A stretch of DNA of 64,000 nucleotides, taken from positions 2,480,001 through 2,544,000 of the forward strand of contig NZ_CP124681.1 in the NCBI RefSeq assembly GCF_029961765.1, in the 5' to 3' direction. Below are positions 15,151-23,552 of this stretch, one piece after another. Source of the DNA: Nocardioides sp. QY071 (GTDB lineage Bacteria; Actinomycetota; Actinomycetes; Propionibacteriales; Nocardioidaceae). The notes beneath the pieces were generated by a model that did no database searches, was not told the DNA's origin, and saw only the letters and a program-made list of their open reading frames with translations. Within the stretch, counting starts at the first letter, position 1. Every line of letters starts with the position of its first letter. The translations under genes and the position numbers were made by a program.

Positions 15151-15929
15151 TGTGCTGCCTCTTCCTGGGGAACCTCCTTGAAGCGAAGACCCTTCGGGTC
15201 CAGCATCTCGCGGATGAGGAGCAGCTCCTCGTACGACGGCTCGCGGGTCACCGGCACCTCGGCCGGCACCTCGAGGGCGAACCCGGTGGCGGCGACGACC
15301 TCGTCGACGCTCACGCCCGGGTGGACCGAGACGAGCCGCATCGTGTGGTCGGCGCCGCCCATGTCGAAGACGCCGAGGTTGCTGACGATCCGGTGGATGT
15401 CGTTGAACCGCGAGGCACCGGTGCCGGCGGCCTCGGCGCGAGCCGGTCCGACGCCGGAGACGATGTCGACGTTCTCGACGAAGACGCGGGTGGAGTGCTT
15501 CGGGACCCAGTACGACGTCCGGTTGTTCACCGTGTTGCCGGGGGCGCCGCGCGAGCCGAGCAGCTGGCGCTTGGGCTGGGCGAACGGGCCGATCGCGGAG
15601 ATGTTCTGGTTGCCCTGGCGGTCGACCTGGGTGGCGCCCATCATCACGTGGCGCCTGCCGTAGGCGACGACGTCGAACACGCGGCGGAACGGGATCCAGC
15701 CCTCGACGACGTCCTTGCCACCCAGCGGCGGGGTGCCGCCCAGGAACACCGACTCGCCGTCGCTGATCACGAGGTCGGGGTTGGAGGTCAGGCGGGCCAG
15801 CCGGACGCCGAGCGTCGGCAGCAGACCCATCGGGCTGGCGAAGATCTCGCCGTCCTCGCTGAAGGCGTCCGCGATCGCCGCGGCGCACACGTCGGCACGG
15901 GTGCTCTGCTCATGGGTGGGGGCACTCAC
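15147..15929 (-). CDS. ipdB: IpdB, COCHEA-CoA hydrolase beta subunit
   Basis: A 260-residue subunit of the family I CoA-transferase fold. With IpdA it forms a heteromeric hydrolase that opens the last steroid ring (ring C) of COCHEA-CoA. Typical features are FASPMGLLPTLGVRLARLTSNPDL at the N-terminus and GLLP-type glycine loops; HPGVSVDEVVAATGF near the end is the usual CoA-transferase tail. The GTG start overlaps the ipdA stop and its own stop overlaps ipdC. Sequence and gene order together make the call firm. Confidence 0.88.
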   Translation of the reverse strand: MSAPTHEQSTRADVCAAAIADAFSEDGEIFASPMGLLPTLGVRLARLTSNPDLVISDGESVFLGGTPPLGGKDVVEGWIPFRRVFDVVAYGRRHVMMGATQVDRQGNQNISAIGPFAQPKRQLLGSRGAPGNTVNNRTSYWVPKHSTRVFVENVDIVSGVGPARAEAAGTGASRFNDIHRIVSNLGVFDMGGADHTMRLVSVHPGVSVDEVVAATGFALEVPAEVPVTREPSYEELLLIREMLDPKGLRFKEVPQEEAAQ

Positions 15930-16825
15930 TTGGCGTTCTCCTCGGTGAAGGCCTGGACGGCCGCCTGGTAGGACGCCTCGTCGCCGGCAAGGAAGCGGTC
16001 GTGGAACGCCTGCCAGTCCTCGTCGGAGCCCGACGCGGCAGCGGCGTACGCGCGCTGGAACCTCTCGTCGCGCTCGTAGTCGGGCGTGCAGGTGGTGAAG
16101 TGCGCGCCGTTGGGGGTCTCGACGACGCCGCTGACCATCATCCGGCTCAGCAGCAGTCGCTGGACGGGTGTGTCGACGGTGAGACCGGCGGTGTCGACGA
16201 CCTCCTCGACGCTCAGGTACGTCTTGTCGGCGGCCATGGCGAACAGGTCGTCGAAGTACGGGTCCGGCCCGAGGTACGACGCGTTGCCGTGCTGGTCGGC
16301 GCGGTTGAGGTGCACGAGCGCGGCGTCCAGCCTGAGAGCGGGGACGGCGACGAGCTCCTCGTGACCGTGGCCCTCGTCGTACGGGCTGGTGACGGTCTTG
16401 ATCCACGGGTTGTTGACCAGGACGTCGGAGCCGAGGCCGGCGCGCATCGGGAGGAACGGCAGGCGCTCCGCCGCGGCCTTGAGGCCGGTCTGGAACATGC
16501 CCTCGTCGAGCTCGACGACCTCCGGGATGGACGCGGCCTGGCGGGCGCGCTGGAAGTTCGGCTCGAGCGGGACCGAGTCGAGGGAGACGAACGCGTAGAC
16601 CAGCTTGCGGATCTTGCCCGCGCGAGCCAGCAGGCCCACGTCGGCGCCGCCCCAGCTGACGATGGTCAGGTCGGTGAGGTCGGAGTTGTAGATCGCGCGG
16701 ACCAGCGCCATCGGCTTGCGCCGCGGGCCCCAGCCGCCGATGCCGATGGTCATGCCGCTCTCGAGGCTGCCGACGACGTCGTCGATCGACATCCGCTTGT
16801 CGCGCGGCTTGCGGTTGCTGCTCAT
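15926..16825 (-). CDS. ipdA: IpdA, COCHEA-CoA hydrolase alpha subunit
   Basis: A 299-residue partner of IpdB. It has the CoA-transferase GxGG loop (TIGIGGWGPRRKPMALVRAI) near residue 28, VSWGGADVGLLARAGKI and ALVHLNRADQHGNASYLGPD. IpdAB is a ring-opening hydrolase rather than a CoA transferase. The start ATG (16825) overlaps the echA20 stop, so echA20-ipdA-ipdB-ipdC are all joined by four-base overlaps or less, as in M. tuberculosis Rv3550-Rv3553. Confidence 0.88.
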   Translation of the reverse strand: MSSNRKPRDKRMSIDDVVGSLESGMTIGIGGWGPRRKPMALVRAIYNSDLTDLTIVSWGGADVGLLARAGKIRKLVYAFVSLDSVPLEPNFQRARQAASIPEVVELDEGMFQTGLKAAAERLPFLPMRAGLGSDVLVNNPWIKTVTSPYDEGHGHEELVAVPALRLDAALVHLNRADQHGNASYLGPDPYFDDLFAMAADKTYLSVEEVVDTAGLTVDTPVQRLLLSRMMVSGVVETPNGAHFTTCTPDYERDERFQRAYAAAASGSDEDWQAFHDRFLAGDEASYQAAVQAFTEENAK

Positions 16826-17595
16826 CAGGCCCCCTTCGCCTTGCTGTCGGCCTTGTCGGTGCCGGCGAAGTCGTCGCGCAGCTCGTCGCTGACGCCCATC
16901 AGGTTGAGCTCGAAGGTGAAGCCCTGCTCCCAGCGGTACGACTTGTTGACGTCGATCGGGTCGATCCCGTTGAGCGCCTCCTTGGCGGCCCGGATGACCT
17001 TGGTGTTCTTGGCGGCGATCTCGCCCGCGACCGCGAGGGCGGCGTCGAGGAGGTCCTCGCGTGCGACGACCTCGAGCACGGAGCCGAACTGGACCAGGTC
17101 CTTGGCCGGGATCGTGCGCGCGGTGAAGTAGAGGGTGCGCATCATGTGCTGGGGGACCAGGCGCGCCATGTGGGTCGCGGCGCCGAGGGCGCCCTGGTTG
17201 ACCTCGGGCACGCCGAAGAAGGCGTCGTCGCTCGCGACCACGATGTCGGCGTTGCCGACCAGGCCGACACCGCCGCCGACGCAGAAGCCGTTGACGGCCG
17301 CGACGACGGGGACCGAGCACTCGTAGACAGCCTTGAAGGCGGCGAAGCAGCCCTTGTTGGCGCCGAGCAGGGCGTCGAACCCGGTGGTGTTCTGCATCTC
17401 CTTGATGTCGACGCCCGCGTTGAAGCCCTTGCCCTCCGCGCGGAGCACGACGACCTTGGTCGCCATGTCGGCGCTGGCCTCGTCGAGGGCTGCTGCCACG
17501 TCGAACCAGCCCTGGACGGTGAGGGCGTTGACCGGGGGAGCGTTCATCGTGACGACGCGGATCCCGTCGGGCCGCAACTCGCTGGTGACTGTCAT
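16825..17595 (-). CDS. echA20: EchA20, ring-D hydrolase of the crotonase family
   Basis: A 256-residue crotonase. EchA20 hydrolyses the cyclic beta-diketone of HIEC-CoA and so opens ring D. Crotonase landmarks are FNAGVDIKEMQ (first oxyanion NH) and NGFCVGGGVGLVGNADIVVAS (second oxyanion loop). The start is 11 bp from the palindromic operator. A four-codon open frame (ATG ACG GCA TGA, 17603-17592) overlaps the start ATG; no Shine-Dalgarno sequence is visible, so initiation may depend on a very short leader. First gene of the ipdABC operon. Confidence 0.87.
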   Translation of the reverse strand: MTVTSELRPDGIRVVTMNAPPVNALTVQGWFDVAAALDEASADMATKVVVLRAEGKGFNAGVDIKEMQNTTGFDALLGANKGCFAAFKAVYECSVPVVAAVNGFCVGGGVGLVGNADIVVASDDAFFGVPEVNQGALGAATHMARLVPQHMMRTLYFTARTIPAKDLVQFGSVLEVVAREDLLDAALAVAGEIAAKNTKVIRAAKEALNGIDPIDVNKSYRWEQGFTFELNLMGVSDELRDDFAGTDKADSKAKGA

Positions 17596-17606
17596 GCCGT
17601 CATGCT

Positions 17607-17624
17607 ACCAAGCATTTGCTTGGT
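17607..17624. promoter_or_regulatory. Palindromic operator (KstR2-like half-sites), echA20/SDR divergent promoter
   Basis: ACCAAGCATTTGCTTGGT is identical to the operator at 7172-7189; here the palindrome extends one more base each side (20 bp). It is 11 bp from echA20 and 68 bp from the SDR gene, almost the same geometry as the other site (12 and 67 bp). This strongly suggests one regulator controls both divergent pairs. Confidence 0.78.
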
Positions 17625-17692
17625 ATTGTGCGTCCTGTCCCGAGTCCGAGTGGACGAGGAGTGGACGAACCGACGTCGTAGAGGAGACCGAA

Positions 17693-18577
17693 GTGAGCAG
17701 GTTGCTGGAGGGCCGGGTCGCGATCGTGACCGGTGCGGGACGAGGCATCGGACGCGCCCACGCGCTGGAGCTGGCGCGCCACGGCGCCAAGGTGGTCGTC
17801 AACGACTTCGGCGTGTCGGCCGCGGGTGAGGGCACCGACGAGTCGCCCGCCCACCAGGTCGTCGCCGAGATCGAGGCGATGGGTGGCGAGGCTGTGGTCA
17901 ACGGCGCCGACGTCGCCGACTTCGCCGCTGCCGAGGCCATGGTCCGGCAGGCGATCGACACCTTCGGTGGCCTCGACATCCTGGTCAACAACGCGGGCTT
18001 CCTGCGCGACCGGATGCTGGTCAACACGAGCGAGGAGGAGTGGGACGCCGTCGTACGCGTGCACCTCAAGGGCCACTTCGCCCCGCTGCGCCACGCGGGC
18101 GCCTACTGGCGGGCCGAGGCGAAGGAGGGCCGTCAGCGCGCCGCCCGGGTGATCAACACCTCGTCGGGCGCCGGCCTCCAGGGCTCCCTCGGCCAGACGA
18201 CGTACTCCGCCGCGAAGGCCGGCATCGCCGGCATGACCCTGGTCGCCGCTGTCGAGATGGGCCGGTACGGCGTCACCGTCAACGCGATCGCCCCGGTCGC
18301 CAAGACCCGGATGACCGAGGGTGCCTTCGACACCTCCGCGATGGCGCTGCCCGAGGACAACTCGCCCGTCGTGGCGTGGCTCGCCTCCGAGGAGGCCGGC
18401 GACGTGACCGGTCGCGTCATCGAGATCGACGGCTCCGTCATCACCGTCGAGAACGGCTGGACCCACGGTCCCTCGCGCGACGCCGGCGCTCGCTGGGAGG
18501 CCGAGAAGGTCGGTCCCGCTCTGCGGGACCTGCTCGGTGAGGCGCCCACGCCGGAGCCGGTGTACGGCACTGCCTGA
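17693..18577 (+). CDS. Short-chain dehydrogenase, Rv3548c-like
   Basis: A 294-residue SDR with cofactor motif VTGAGRGIGRAHALELA, NNAG (LVNNAGFLRDRM), catalytic Ser in NTSSGAGLQG and YSAAKAG, plus a roughly 40-residue C-terminal extension (TVENGWTHGPSRDAG). That extended form resembles multifunctional-enzyme-type 3-hydroxyacyl-CoA dehydrogenases and Rv3548c, which sits in the same place in M. tuberculosis. A beta-oxidation dehydrogenase role in HIP or side-chain breakdown is likely but unproven. GTG start 17693 follows GAGGAG by six bases. Confidence 0.75.
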   Translation: MSRLLEGRVAIVTGAGRGIGRAHALELARHGAKVVVNDFGVSAAGEGTDESPAHQVVAEIEAMGGEAVVNGADVADFAAAEAMVRQAIDTFGGLDILVNNAGFLRDRMLVNTSEEEWDAVVRVHLKGHFAPLRHAGAYWRAEAKEGRQRAARVINTSSGAGLQGSLGQTTYSAAKAGIAGMTLVAAVEMGRYGVTVNAIAPVAKTRMTEGAFDTSAMALPEDNSPVVAWLASEEAGDVTGRVIEIDGSVITVENGWTHGPSRDAGARWEAEKVGPALRDLLGEAPTPEPVYGTA

Positions 18578-18578
18578 G

Positions 18579-18661
18579 GTGCCAGTTTCACCGGTCGACC
18601 GGTGAAACTCGCGCCTGGACGAGGAAACTTCCTCGTCCAGGCGCGAGTTTTCTCGTCCAAG
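18579..18661 (-). repeat. Palindromic repeat, copy A, left flank of the AbiEi-like gene
   Basis: It contains a perfect 26-bp palindrome (18584-18609, centre CCGGTCGACCGG) partly overlapping a 22-bp-arm hairpin (18605-18626 with 18629-18650, two-base loop). The element as a whole is the reverse complement of copy B (19726-19804), with scattered mismatches, so the two flank the gene at 18688-19626 in inverted orientation. Confidence 0.75.
18605..18650. terminator. Strong hairpin between convergent genes, probable two-way terminator
   Basis: The arms AAACTCGCGCCTGGACGAGG-AA and their exact complement are separated by two bases and framed by A and T runs on opposite sides, so they can act on either strand. 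It ends both the SDR gene (stop 18577) and the convergent gene whose stop is at 18688. Confidence 0.65.
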
Positions 18662-18687
18662 TGGGGCGGACGGGACTGGAGGGGCAC

Positions 18688-19626
18688 TCAGGCGGCCAGC
18701 CGCATTGCGCGGAGAATGCGTGCGGCGGTGGCCTCAGGGCGGTCGAGGTCGGCCCAGGTGATCCTGATCATGACCCAGCCGGTGAGCTCGCGGAGCATGT
18801 CCTCGCGCTGCTTCTCCCGGATCACCATCTCCTCGACGGTCTCGCCGGGGCGGCGGAATCGGTGGTACTTGACCAGGCCGTCGAACTCCAGCATCACCTT
18901 GAACTCGGGCCAGGCGAAGTCGACCCGTCCTGCCAGGAGTCCACTCGGATGCTTGATCTCGTACTGGGCGATCGGTGCGGGCACGCGGGCGACGCGGAGC
19001 ACGAGCCGAGTCCGCGTCTCGCCGACAGACTCGGCTCTTCCGTCCGTCAGTCCGAGGATGTGACGGAGTCGGAGTGAGTCCGGCCAGACTCGCATCCGCT
19101 GGTCGTAGAGATCGAACAGTGCGGTCAACGTGGTGAGGCCGGCTTGGACGTACCAGTCGAGAACGGCAACCGCTGGCTCGAGATCGGCCAGCGTGGCGGT
19201 GTCCAGGGCCGTGCGAGCCGGCGCTGTCAGCCAGCCGCGCTCGTCGCGCGTGAGGTCGTTGACGAGCAGCTCCCCGCGGTGATGGATGACGCGAGCCGCA
19301 GACCGCTCGCCCTTGCCGTACAGGCTCGTGAAGTGGACTGACGTGAGGTCGAGTCGCCAGTTCGGCCCGCCCTGCTCGATGCAGGCGCTGACGTGGGAAG
19401 CGGCCACGTTGTCGTCGTACAACTGGCGAGTTCCCTCGAGGAGGAGTCGGTGCCGAGCTACGGGGTCTGAGTTCTCCCAGATGCCGCGGAGCACGTAGAC
19501 CCCTTGGCGGATTCGCACCAGGAAACCAGCGCGCACAGCACGCTTCAGTGCATTGTCCGTTGAGCCGGCGGCGATGGCGTCGCGACGTAGCAGGATCCCG
19601 TGAGCGTCGACGAGGTGCTCGAGCAT
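18688..19626 (-). CDS. AbiEi-like N-terminal domain with DUF559/Vsr-like C-terminal domain
   Basis: A 312-residue protein. The N-terminus looks like the winged-helix of AbiEi antitoxins (LLRRDAIAAGSTDNALKRAV, then GFLVRIRQGVYVL). The last 110 residues look like a DUF559/Vsr endonuclease-like fold, with a candidate active site in RVDFAWPEFKVMLEFDGLVK and EEMVIREKQREDMLRELTGW. No partner AbiEii-type nucleotidyltransferase is adjacent, so a classical type IV toxin-antitoxin pair is not supported. The start is set at ATG 19626, because upstream codons run through the flanking repeat. Inverted repeats on both sides suggest the gene moved as a unit. Confidence 0.7.
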   Translation of the reverse strand: MLEHLVDAHGILLRRDAIAAGSTDNALKRAVRAGFLVRIRQGVYVLRGIWENSDPVARHRLLLEGTRQLYDDNVAASHVSACIEQGGPNWRLDLTSVHFTSLYGKGERSAARVIHHRGELLVNDLTRDERGWLTAPARTALDTATLADLEPAVAVLDWYVQAGLTTLTALFDLYDQRMRVWPDSLRLRHILGLTDGRAESVGETRTRLVLRVARVPAPIAQYEIKHPSGLLAGRVDFAWPEFKVMLEFDGLVKYHRFRRPGETVEEMVIREKQREDMLRELTGWVMIRITWADLDRPEATAARILRAMRLAA

Positions 19627-19725
19627 GTCGAGGAGCCTGCCCCTTTTCCGGGCACGGTGCTGGGGTCGGTCCTCGGGCTGTGGATAGCGAGGTACGCCGC
19701 TGTGGACCTGTGAGTGACTTGTCGG

Positions 19726-19804
19726 CTTGGACGACGAAACTGGCGCATGGACGAGAATGCTTCCTCGTCCCGGCACCAGTTTCACCGGTCAGCCGGTGAA
19801 ACTC
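19726..19804 (+). repeat. Palindromic repeat, copy B, right flank of the AbiEi-like gene
   Basis: It begins CTTGGACGACGAAACTGG and ends with the palindrome 19779-19802 (centre CCGGTCAGCCGG). Aligned with the reverse complement of copy A it is the same element with a dozen or so changes. Its second hairpin is weaker than in copy A. Confidence 0.7.
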
Positions 19805-19841
19805 CCGGCCTGCTTGCGGGCAGAGAGCCCACTTGCTTTGT

Positions 19842-19857
19842 TCGAATATCTGTTCGA
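19842..19857. promoter_or_regulatory. LexA (SOS) box upstream of imuA'-imuB
   Basis: TCGAATATCTGTTCGA differs from the actinobacterial SOS consensus TCGAAC-N4-GTTCGA at one half-site base. It lies 10 bp before the imuA' start, so LexA binding would cover the promoter. Damage-inducible expression is expected. Confidence 0.85.
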
Positions 19858-19867
19858 ACATGGACGG

Positions 19868-20473
19868 GTGAGTGTTCGCCCCCTCGAGATCGACGACCCG
19901 CGTGCAGTGGTCGACCAGCTGCGCGGGCGGATCGCTGCGCTCGAGGGCGGCCCGACCCGGCTGCTGGTCCCGGTGCTTCCCGTGCTCGACGGCCTGGTCC
20001 AGCTGCGCACCGGCGGGGTCTACGGCGTCGACTCGGCGACCCTCGGCATGGCCCTGGCGGCCGGCGCCTCGCAGGCCGGGGAGTGGGTCGGGTTCGCGGG
20101 CTGGGACGACTTCGGCGCCGAGGCCGCCCAGCAGCAGGGGATCGTGCTCGGGCGCACCGTCCTCGTCCCCGCGCCGGGGGAGCACTGGCTCGAGGTGACC
20201 GCGGCCCTGGTCGACGTGCTCAAGGTGGTGGTGCTGCGACCACCCGGCGGCGTCGACCCGAAGTCCGCCTCGCTCATCGAGGCCCGGCTGCGGGCCAGGT
20301 CGGCGGTGCTCGTCGTGCAGGGCGAGTGGCCGCGCTGCGAGGCCAGGATCAACGCGGAGCAGGTGGCCTGGGACGGCATCGGCCACGGCCGCGGCCGGCT
20401 CCGCGAGCGCCGGGCCACGCTCGTCGCTCGCGGTGGCGGGCGGATGCCGGTGCGGGCGGACGTGGTGCTCTGA
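19868..20473 (+). CDS. imuA': ImuA' mutasome protein
   Basis: A 201-residue RecA-like fragment protein of the actinobacterial ImuA' type. It acts with ImuB and DnaE2 in SOS-induced translesion synthesis. It keeps a degenerate RecA-like core (GVYGVDSATLGMALAAGASQAGEWVGF and VVLRPPGGVDPKSASLIEARLRARSAVLVV) without an intact Walker A motif. GTG 19868 is chosen because upstream in-frame codons lie inside or before the LexA box. Its stop overlaps the imuB start (TGATG), showing coupling. Confidence 0.8.
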   Translation: MSVRPLEIDDPRAVVDQLRGRIAALEGGPTRLLVPVLPVLDGLVQLRTGGVYGVDSATLGMALAAGASQAGEWVGFAGWDDFGAEAAQQQGIVLGRTVLVPAPGEHWLEVTAALVDVLKVVVLRPPGGVDPKSASLIEARLRARSAVLVVQGEWPRCEARINAEQVAWDGIGHGRGRLRERRATLVARGGGRMPVRADVVL

Positions 20474-22098
20474 TGCGGACCATGGTGCTCTGGTGCCCGG
20501 ACTGGTCGGTGACCGCGGCGCTGCTCGAGCGCGTCGACACACTGCCTGATGACGCCCCACGCCCCGAGGTCGTGGCACCGGCCGTCGTCCTGGCCAACAA
20601 CGTGGTGGCGGTGTGCAACGCCGCCGCCCGCGCCGAGGGCGTACGCCGCGGCCACCGGCGCCGCGACGCCCAGGCGCGCTGCCCCGAGGTGGTGCTGCTC
20701 GACGCCAACCCCGACCGCGACGCCCGGTGGTTCGAGCCGGTGCTGGCGGCGGTCGAGGCGGTACGCCCCGGGGTGGCGCCGCTGCGGCCCGGGCTGCTCG
20801 CCGTCCCCGCTCCGGGGCGGTACTTCGCCCGCGGTGGCGCCCGCGGGCAGATCGACGGCGAGGAGGCCGCAGCGGCCGTCCTCGCCGAGCACCTCGTCCA
20901 GGCGGGGGTGTGGGACAGCCGGTTCGGTGCGGCCGACGACCTCTACACCGCCGAGCGCGCCGCCCGGGAGGCGCCCCCGCAGGCCTGTCTCTCGATCCCC
21001 TCGGGCTCCTCGGCGGAGTTCCTGCGCGGCCTGCCCGTCACCGTCCTCGCCGACGACGGCCCGGAGGGCGCCGAGCTCGCCGACCTGCTGCGCCGGCTCG
21101 GGCTGGTGCTCCTCGCCGACTTCGCCCGGCTGGGCGCGGGGGAGGTCGCCAACCGGTTCGGCGGCTACGGCACCGACGTGTGGCGGCGGGTGCAGGGCCG
21201 CGAGGTGACCCGGCTCGCCTCGCGCACCCCACCGCCCGAGCTGACCTGCGAGGTCGCCTTCGAGCCGCCGCTCGACTCCGCGGAGGCGGTCACCTTCAGC
21301 GTCCGCACCACCGCCGAGCGGTTCGTCGCCGGACTGGCCGACCGGCAGCTGGTGGCGACCTCGGTCCGGATCGAGGCCGAGTTCGAGGAGGGCGTCTCCG
21401 CCCGGACCTGGGTGCACCCGCGCTGCTTCACCTCCCGCGACCTCGTCGACCGGGTGCACTGGCAGCTCCAGGCGGGCATGGCGTCCTCCGGGCTGCGCAG
21501 CCGCAAGTCCACCGGCGAGACCATCACCTCCGCGGTCGCCCTCGTCCGCTTCCTGCCCGACGTCGTCGAGCCCGCCGGCGACCACGCCGACGGGCTGTGG
21601 GGCGGGGGAGCCGAGGAGCAGGTGGTCCGCGGCGTCGCCCGGGTGCAGGCGATGGTCGGGTACGACGCGGTCCGGGTCCCCGTGCTCCAGGGCGGACGCG
21701 GCGCCGCCGACCGCCAGGCCCTGGTGCCGTGGGGAGAGCGGCCGGTCGGGCTGCGCCCGGTCGAACGACCTTGGCCCGGGCGGATCCCCGGCCCCGCGCC
21801 GAGCCGGGTCTTCGCCACACCACTCGAGGCCGAGGTCGTCGACGAGGCCTCGGTCCCTGTCGCGGTCACCGCGCGCGGGCAGGTGACCGGCGCGCCGTGG
21901 CGGATCCGGCTCGGTCGGCACTGGTGCCCCGTCGCCTCCTGGGCCGGGCCGTGGCCGGTCGACGAGGGGTGGTGGCTCTCGGGTGCGGCGGGATCGGGGC
22001 GGGCGGCCCGGTTCCAGGTGGTCGGCGTGGACGGGCGGGCCTGGTTGCTGTGCTGGCGTGCGCCCGGCAGCTGGGAGGTGGAGGCCGCCTATGACTGA
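20473..22098 (+). CDS. imuB: ImuB, catalytically inactive Y-family polymerase homologue
   Basis: A 541-residue Y-family-like protein that tethers DnaE2 and ImuA' to the beta clamp. The N-terminal palm begins MVLWCPDWSVTAAL, lacking the acidic residues of active Y polymerases (normally DMDAFFA), as expected of ImuB. A little-finger-type region follows (LTCEVAFEPPLDSAEAVTFS). The C-terminal region is Trp-rich (WGGGAEEQVVRG, WRIRLGRHWCPVASW), typical of the part contacting partners. It converges on the AAA ATPase gene 16 bp away. dnaE2 is 7 kb downstream with its own LexA box. Confidence 0.88.
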   Translation: MRTMVLWCPDWSVTAALLERVDTLPDDAPRPEVVAPAVVLANNVVAVCNAAARAEGVRRGHRRRDAQARCPEVVLLDANPDRDARWFEPVLAAVEAVRPGVAPLRPGLLAVPAPGRYFARGGARGQIDGEEAAAAVLAEHLVQAGVWDSRFGAADDLYTAERAAREAPPQACLSIPSGSSAEFLRGLPVTVLADDGPEGAELADLLRRLGLVLLADFARLGAGEVANRFGGYGTDVWRRVQGREVTRLASRTPPPELTCEVAFEPPLDSAEAVTFSVRTTAERFVAGLADRQLVATSVRIEAEFEEGVSARTWVHPRCFTSRDLVDRVHWQLQAGMASSGLRSRKSTGETITSAVALVRFLPDVVEPAGDHADGLWGGGAEEQVVRGVARVQAMVGYDAVRVPVLQGGRGAADRQALVPWGERPVGLRPVERPWPGRIPGPAPSRVFATPLEAEVVDEASVPVAVTARGQVTGAPWRIRLGRHWCPVASWAGPWPVDEGWWLSGAAGSGRAARFQVVGVDGRAWLLCWRAPGSWEVEAAYD

Positions 22099-22114
22099 CT
22101 GACGACCGGACGGC

Positions 22115-23410
22115 TCACAGGTAGTCCCCGGCCGCCGGGGCCGTCGGCCGCCACCCACCCTCGGCCGCCTGTGCGAGCAGCGCCTGCGTGGTCACGGCGT
22201 CCTGCGTCTCGAGCACCGTGGACCGGACCAGCTCCTTGAGGTCCGCGCCGGTCGCGCCTTCGGTGGCCCGCGCCACCGCCGGCAGGTCGAGCGGCGTGGT
22301 GCACCAGGCGAGGTAGCGCCCGAGGATCGCGAGCCGGCCCTCGACGCCCGGCGCCTCCATCCGGATGACCGTGTCGAACCGAGACGAGCGGCGGGCGGCC
22401 TTGTCGATCTTGCGATGGTCGTTCGTGGACGCGATGACCACGACGCCGCTGCGGTCGGCGAGCCCACCGTCCATCACGTTGAGGAACTCGCGCAGCCGAT
22501 GCGGGTTGGTCTGCCCGCGCTCGCCCGCGATCAGGTCGAGGTCGTCCATCAGGATCAGGCACGGCGAGAGGTCCGCGGCCAGGTCGAAGAGCTCGCTCAG
22601 GTAGTGCTCGGTGACGTAGGTGCCGGGGACCAGGACGGTCGTCGTACCGTGCAGCTCGCGGGCCACGACCGTGCCGAGCTGGGTCTTGCCGGTGCCCGGT
22701 GGGCCGACGAGCAGCAGCCCGGTGCTGGTGCCGAGACCGCGCGCCGCCAGGTCGGGAGCGAGGTCGAGCACGCGGTGCACACCGCGGTCGACGGTGTGCC
22801 ACACCGACGCGTCGAGCTTGAGCAGGTCGCGCGACGCGTCCGGCGGAGTCCACCGCTTGAGCACGAGGCCCCGGTTGCCGGTGGTGAGCCGGTAGGTGCC
22901 CTGGCGGTACGGCGAGTCCGAGGTGCGGCAGCGGCGCAGGAAGCCGTCGAGCACGTCGGGGAGCGCGTCGGCGTCCTGCGCGCGCCCGATCAGCTCGAAC
23001 TCGCGACCGAACCGGTCCGGGACGAGCCGGACGACCAGGGGCGCGCCGGACAGCGTGCCGGCGGGCAGCGTCATCGTGACCGCGTTGAACGCGCGGACGT
23101 CACCGCGTGCGCCGGGGACGGTCTCCGTCGTCGCGGGGAGAGAGGGGTACGCGCCGACGTGCTCGGTGCTCCAGCGCAGCTGCGCCTCGAAGAGCCAGTG
23201 GCCGACGGAGTGCGCGACCGGCGCCTCGAGCACCTCGGTGAGCACGACCAGGTCGGTGACGTGGACGCCGAGCTGTCCGGCGGCGTGGTCGTAGGGCGAG
23301 GGCACGCTCTCCTCGCGGCGCTCGAACTCGCGGTCGATCGCGGTGGCGAGCAGTCGCAGGGCAGGGGCGGGCGCCTCGGCGAGGAGGTCGAGGGCGTCGA
23401 TGTCGGTCAT
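22115..23410 (-). CDS. AAA-family ATPase
   Basis: A 431-residue ATPase. The N-terminal 200 residues are not recognised. The AAA module has Walker A GPPGTGKTQLG, Walker B CLILMDDLDLI, sensor 1 VVVIASTNDH and the arginine-finger region RRSSRFDTVIRM, followed by a small helical lid (GADLKELVRSTV). It resembles FtsH/Bcs1/proteasomal-ATPase relatives but lacks protease or transmembrane domains. ATG 23410 follows GAAGGTGG. It is divergent from the phasin-like gene; no partner reveals its substrate. Confidence 0.75.
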   Translation of the reverse strand: MTDIDALDLLAEAPAPALRLLATAIDREFERREESVPSPYDHAAGQLGVHVTDLVVLTEVLEAPVAHSVGHWLFEAQLRWSTEHVGAYPSLPATTETVPGARGDVRAFNAVTMTLPAGTLSGAPLVVRLVPDRFGREFELIGRAQDADALPDVLDGFLRRCRTSDSPYRQGTYRLTTGNRGLVLKRWTPPDASRDLLKLDASVWHTVDRGVHRVLDLAPDLAARGLGTSTGLLLVGPPGTGKTQLGTVVARELHGTTTVLVPGTYVTEHYLSELFDLAADLSPCLILMDDLDLIAGERGQTNPHRLREFLNVMDGGLADRSGVVVIASTNDHRKIDKAARRSSRFDTVIRMEAPGVEGRLAILGRYLAWCTTPLDLPAVARATEGATGADLKELVRSTVLETQDAVTTQALLAQAAEGGWRPTAPAAGDYL

Positions 23411-23552
23411 GGTCACCACCTTCGGTTCGGTCGCGGACGGGCACGGGGCACAGTCGGCCAGTGTGCGGCGGCGTACGTCCGCGACGCCACTGGATATCGA
23501 GGTGGGCGCCCGCCTACCCTGAGCGAGGGAGGCGTTCACACTGGAGGCAAGC

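Noticed and set aside
18688..19626. Complete type IV AbiEi/AbiEii toxin-antitoxin locus
   Set aside because: No nucleotidyltransferase toxin gene lies next to it; the neighbours are an SDR and imuA'.
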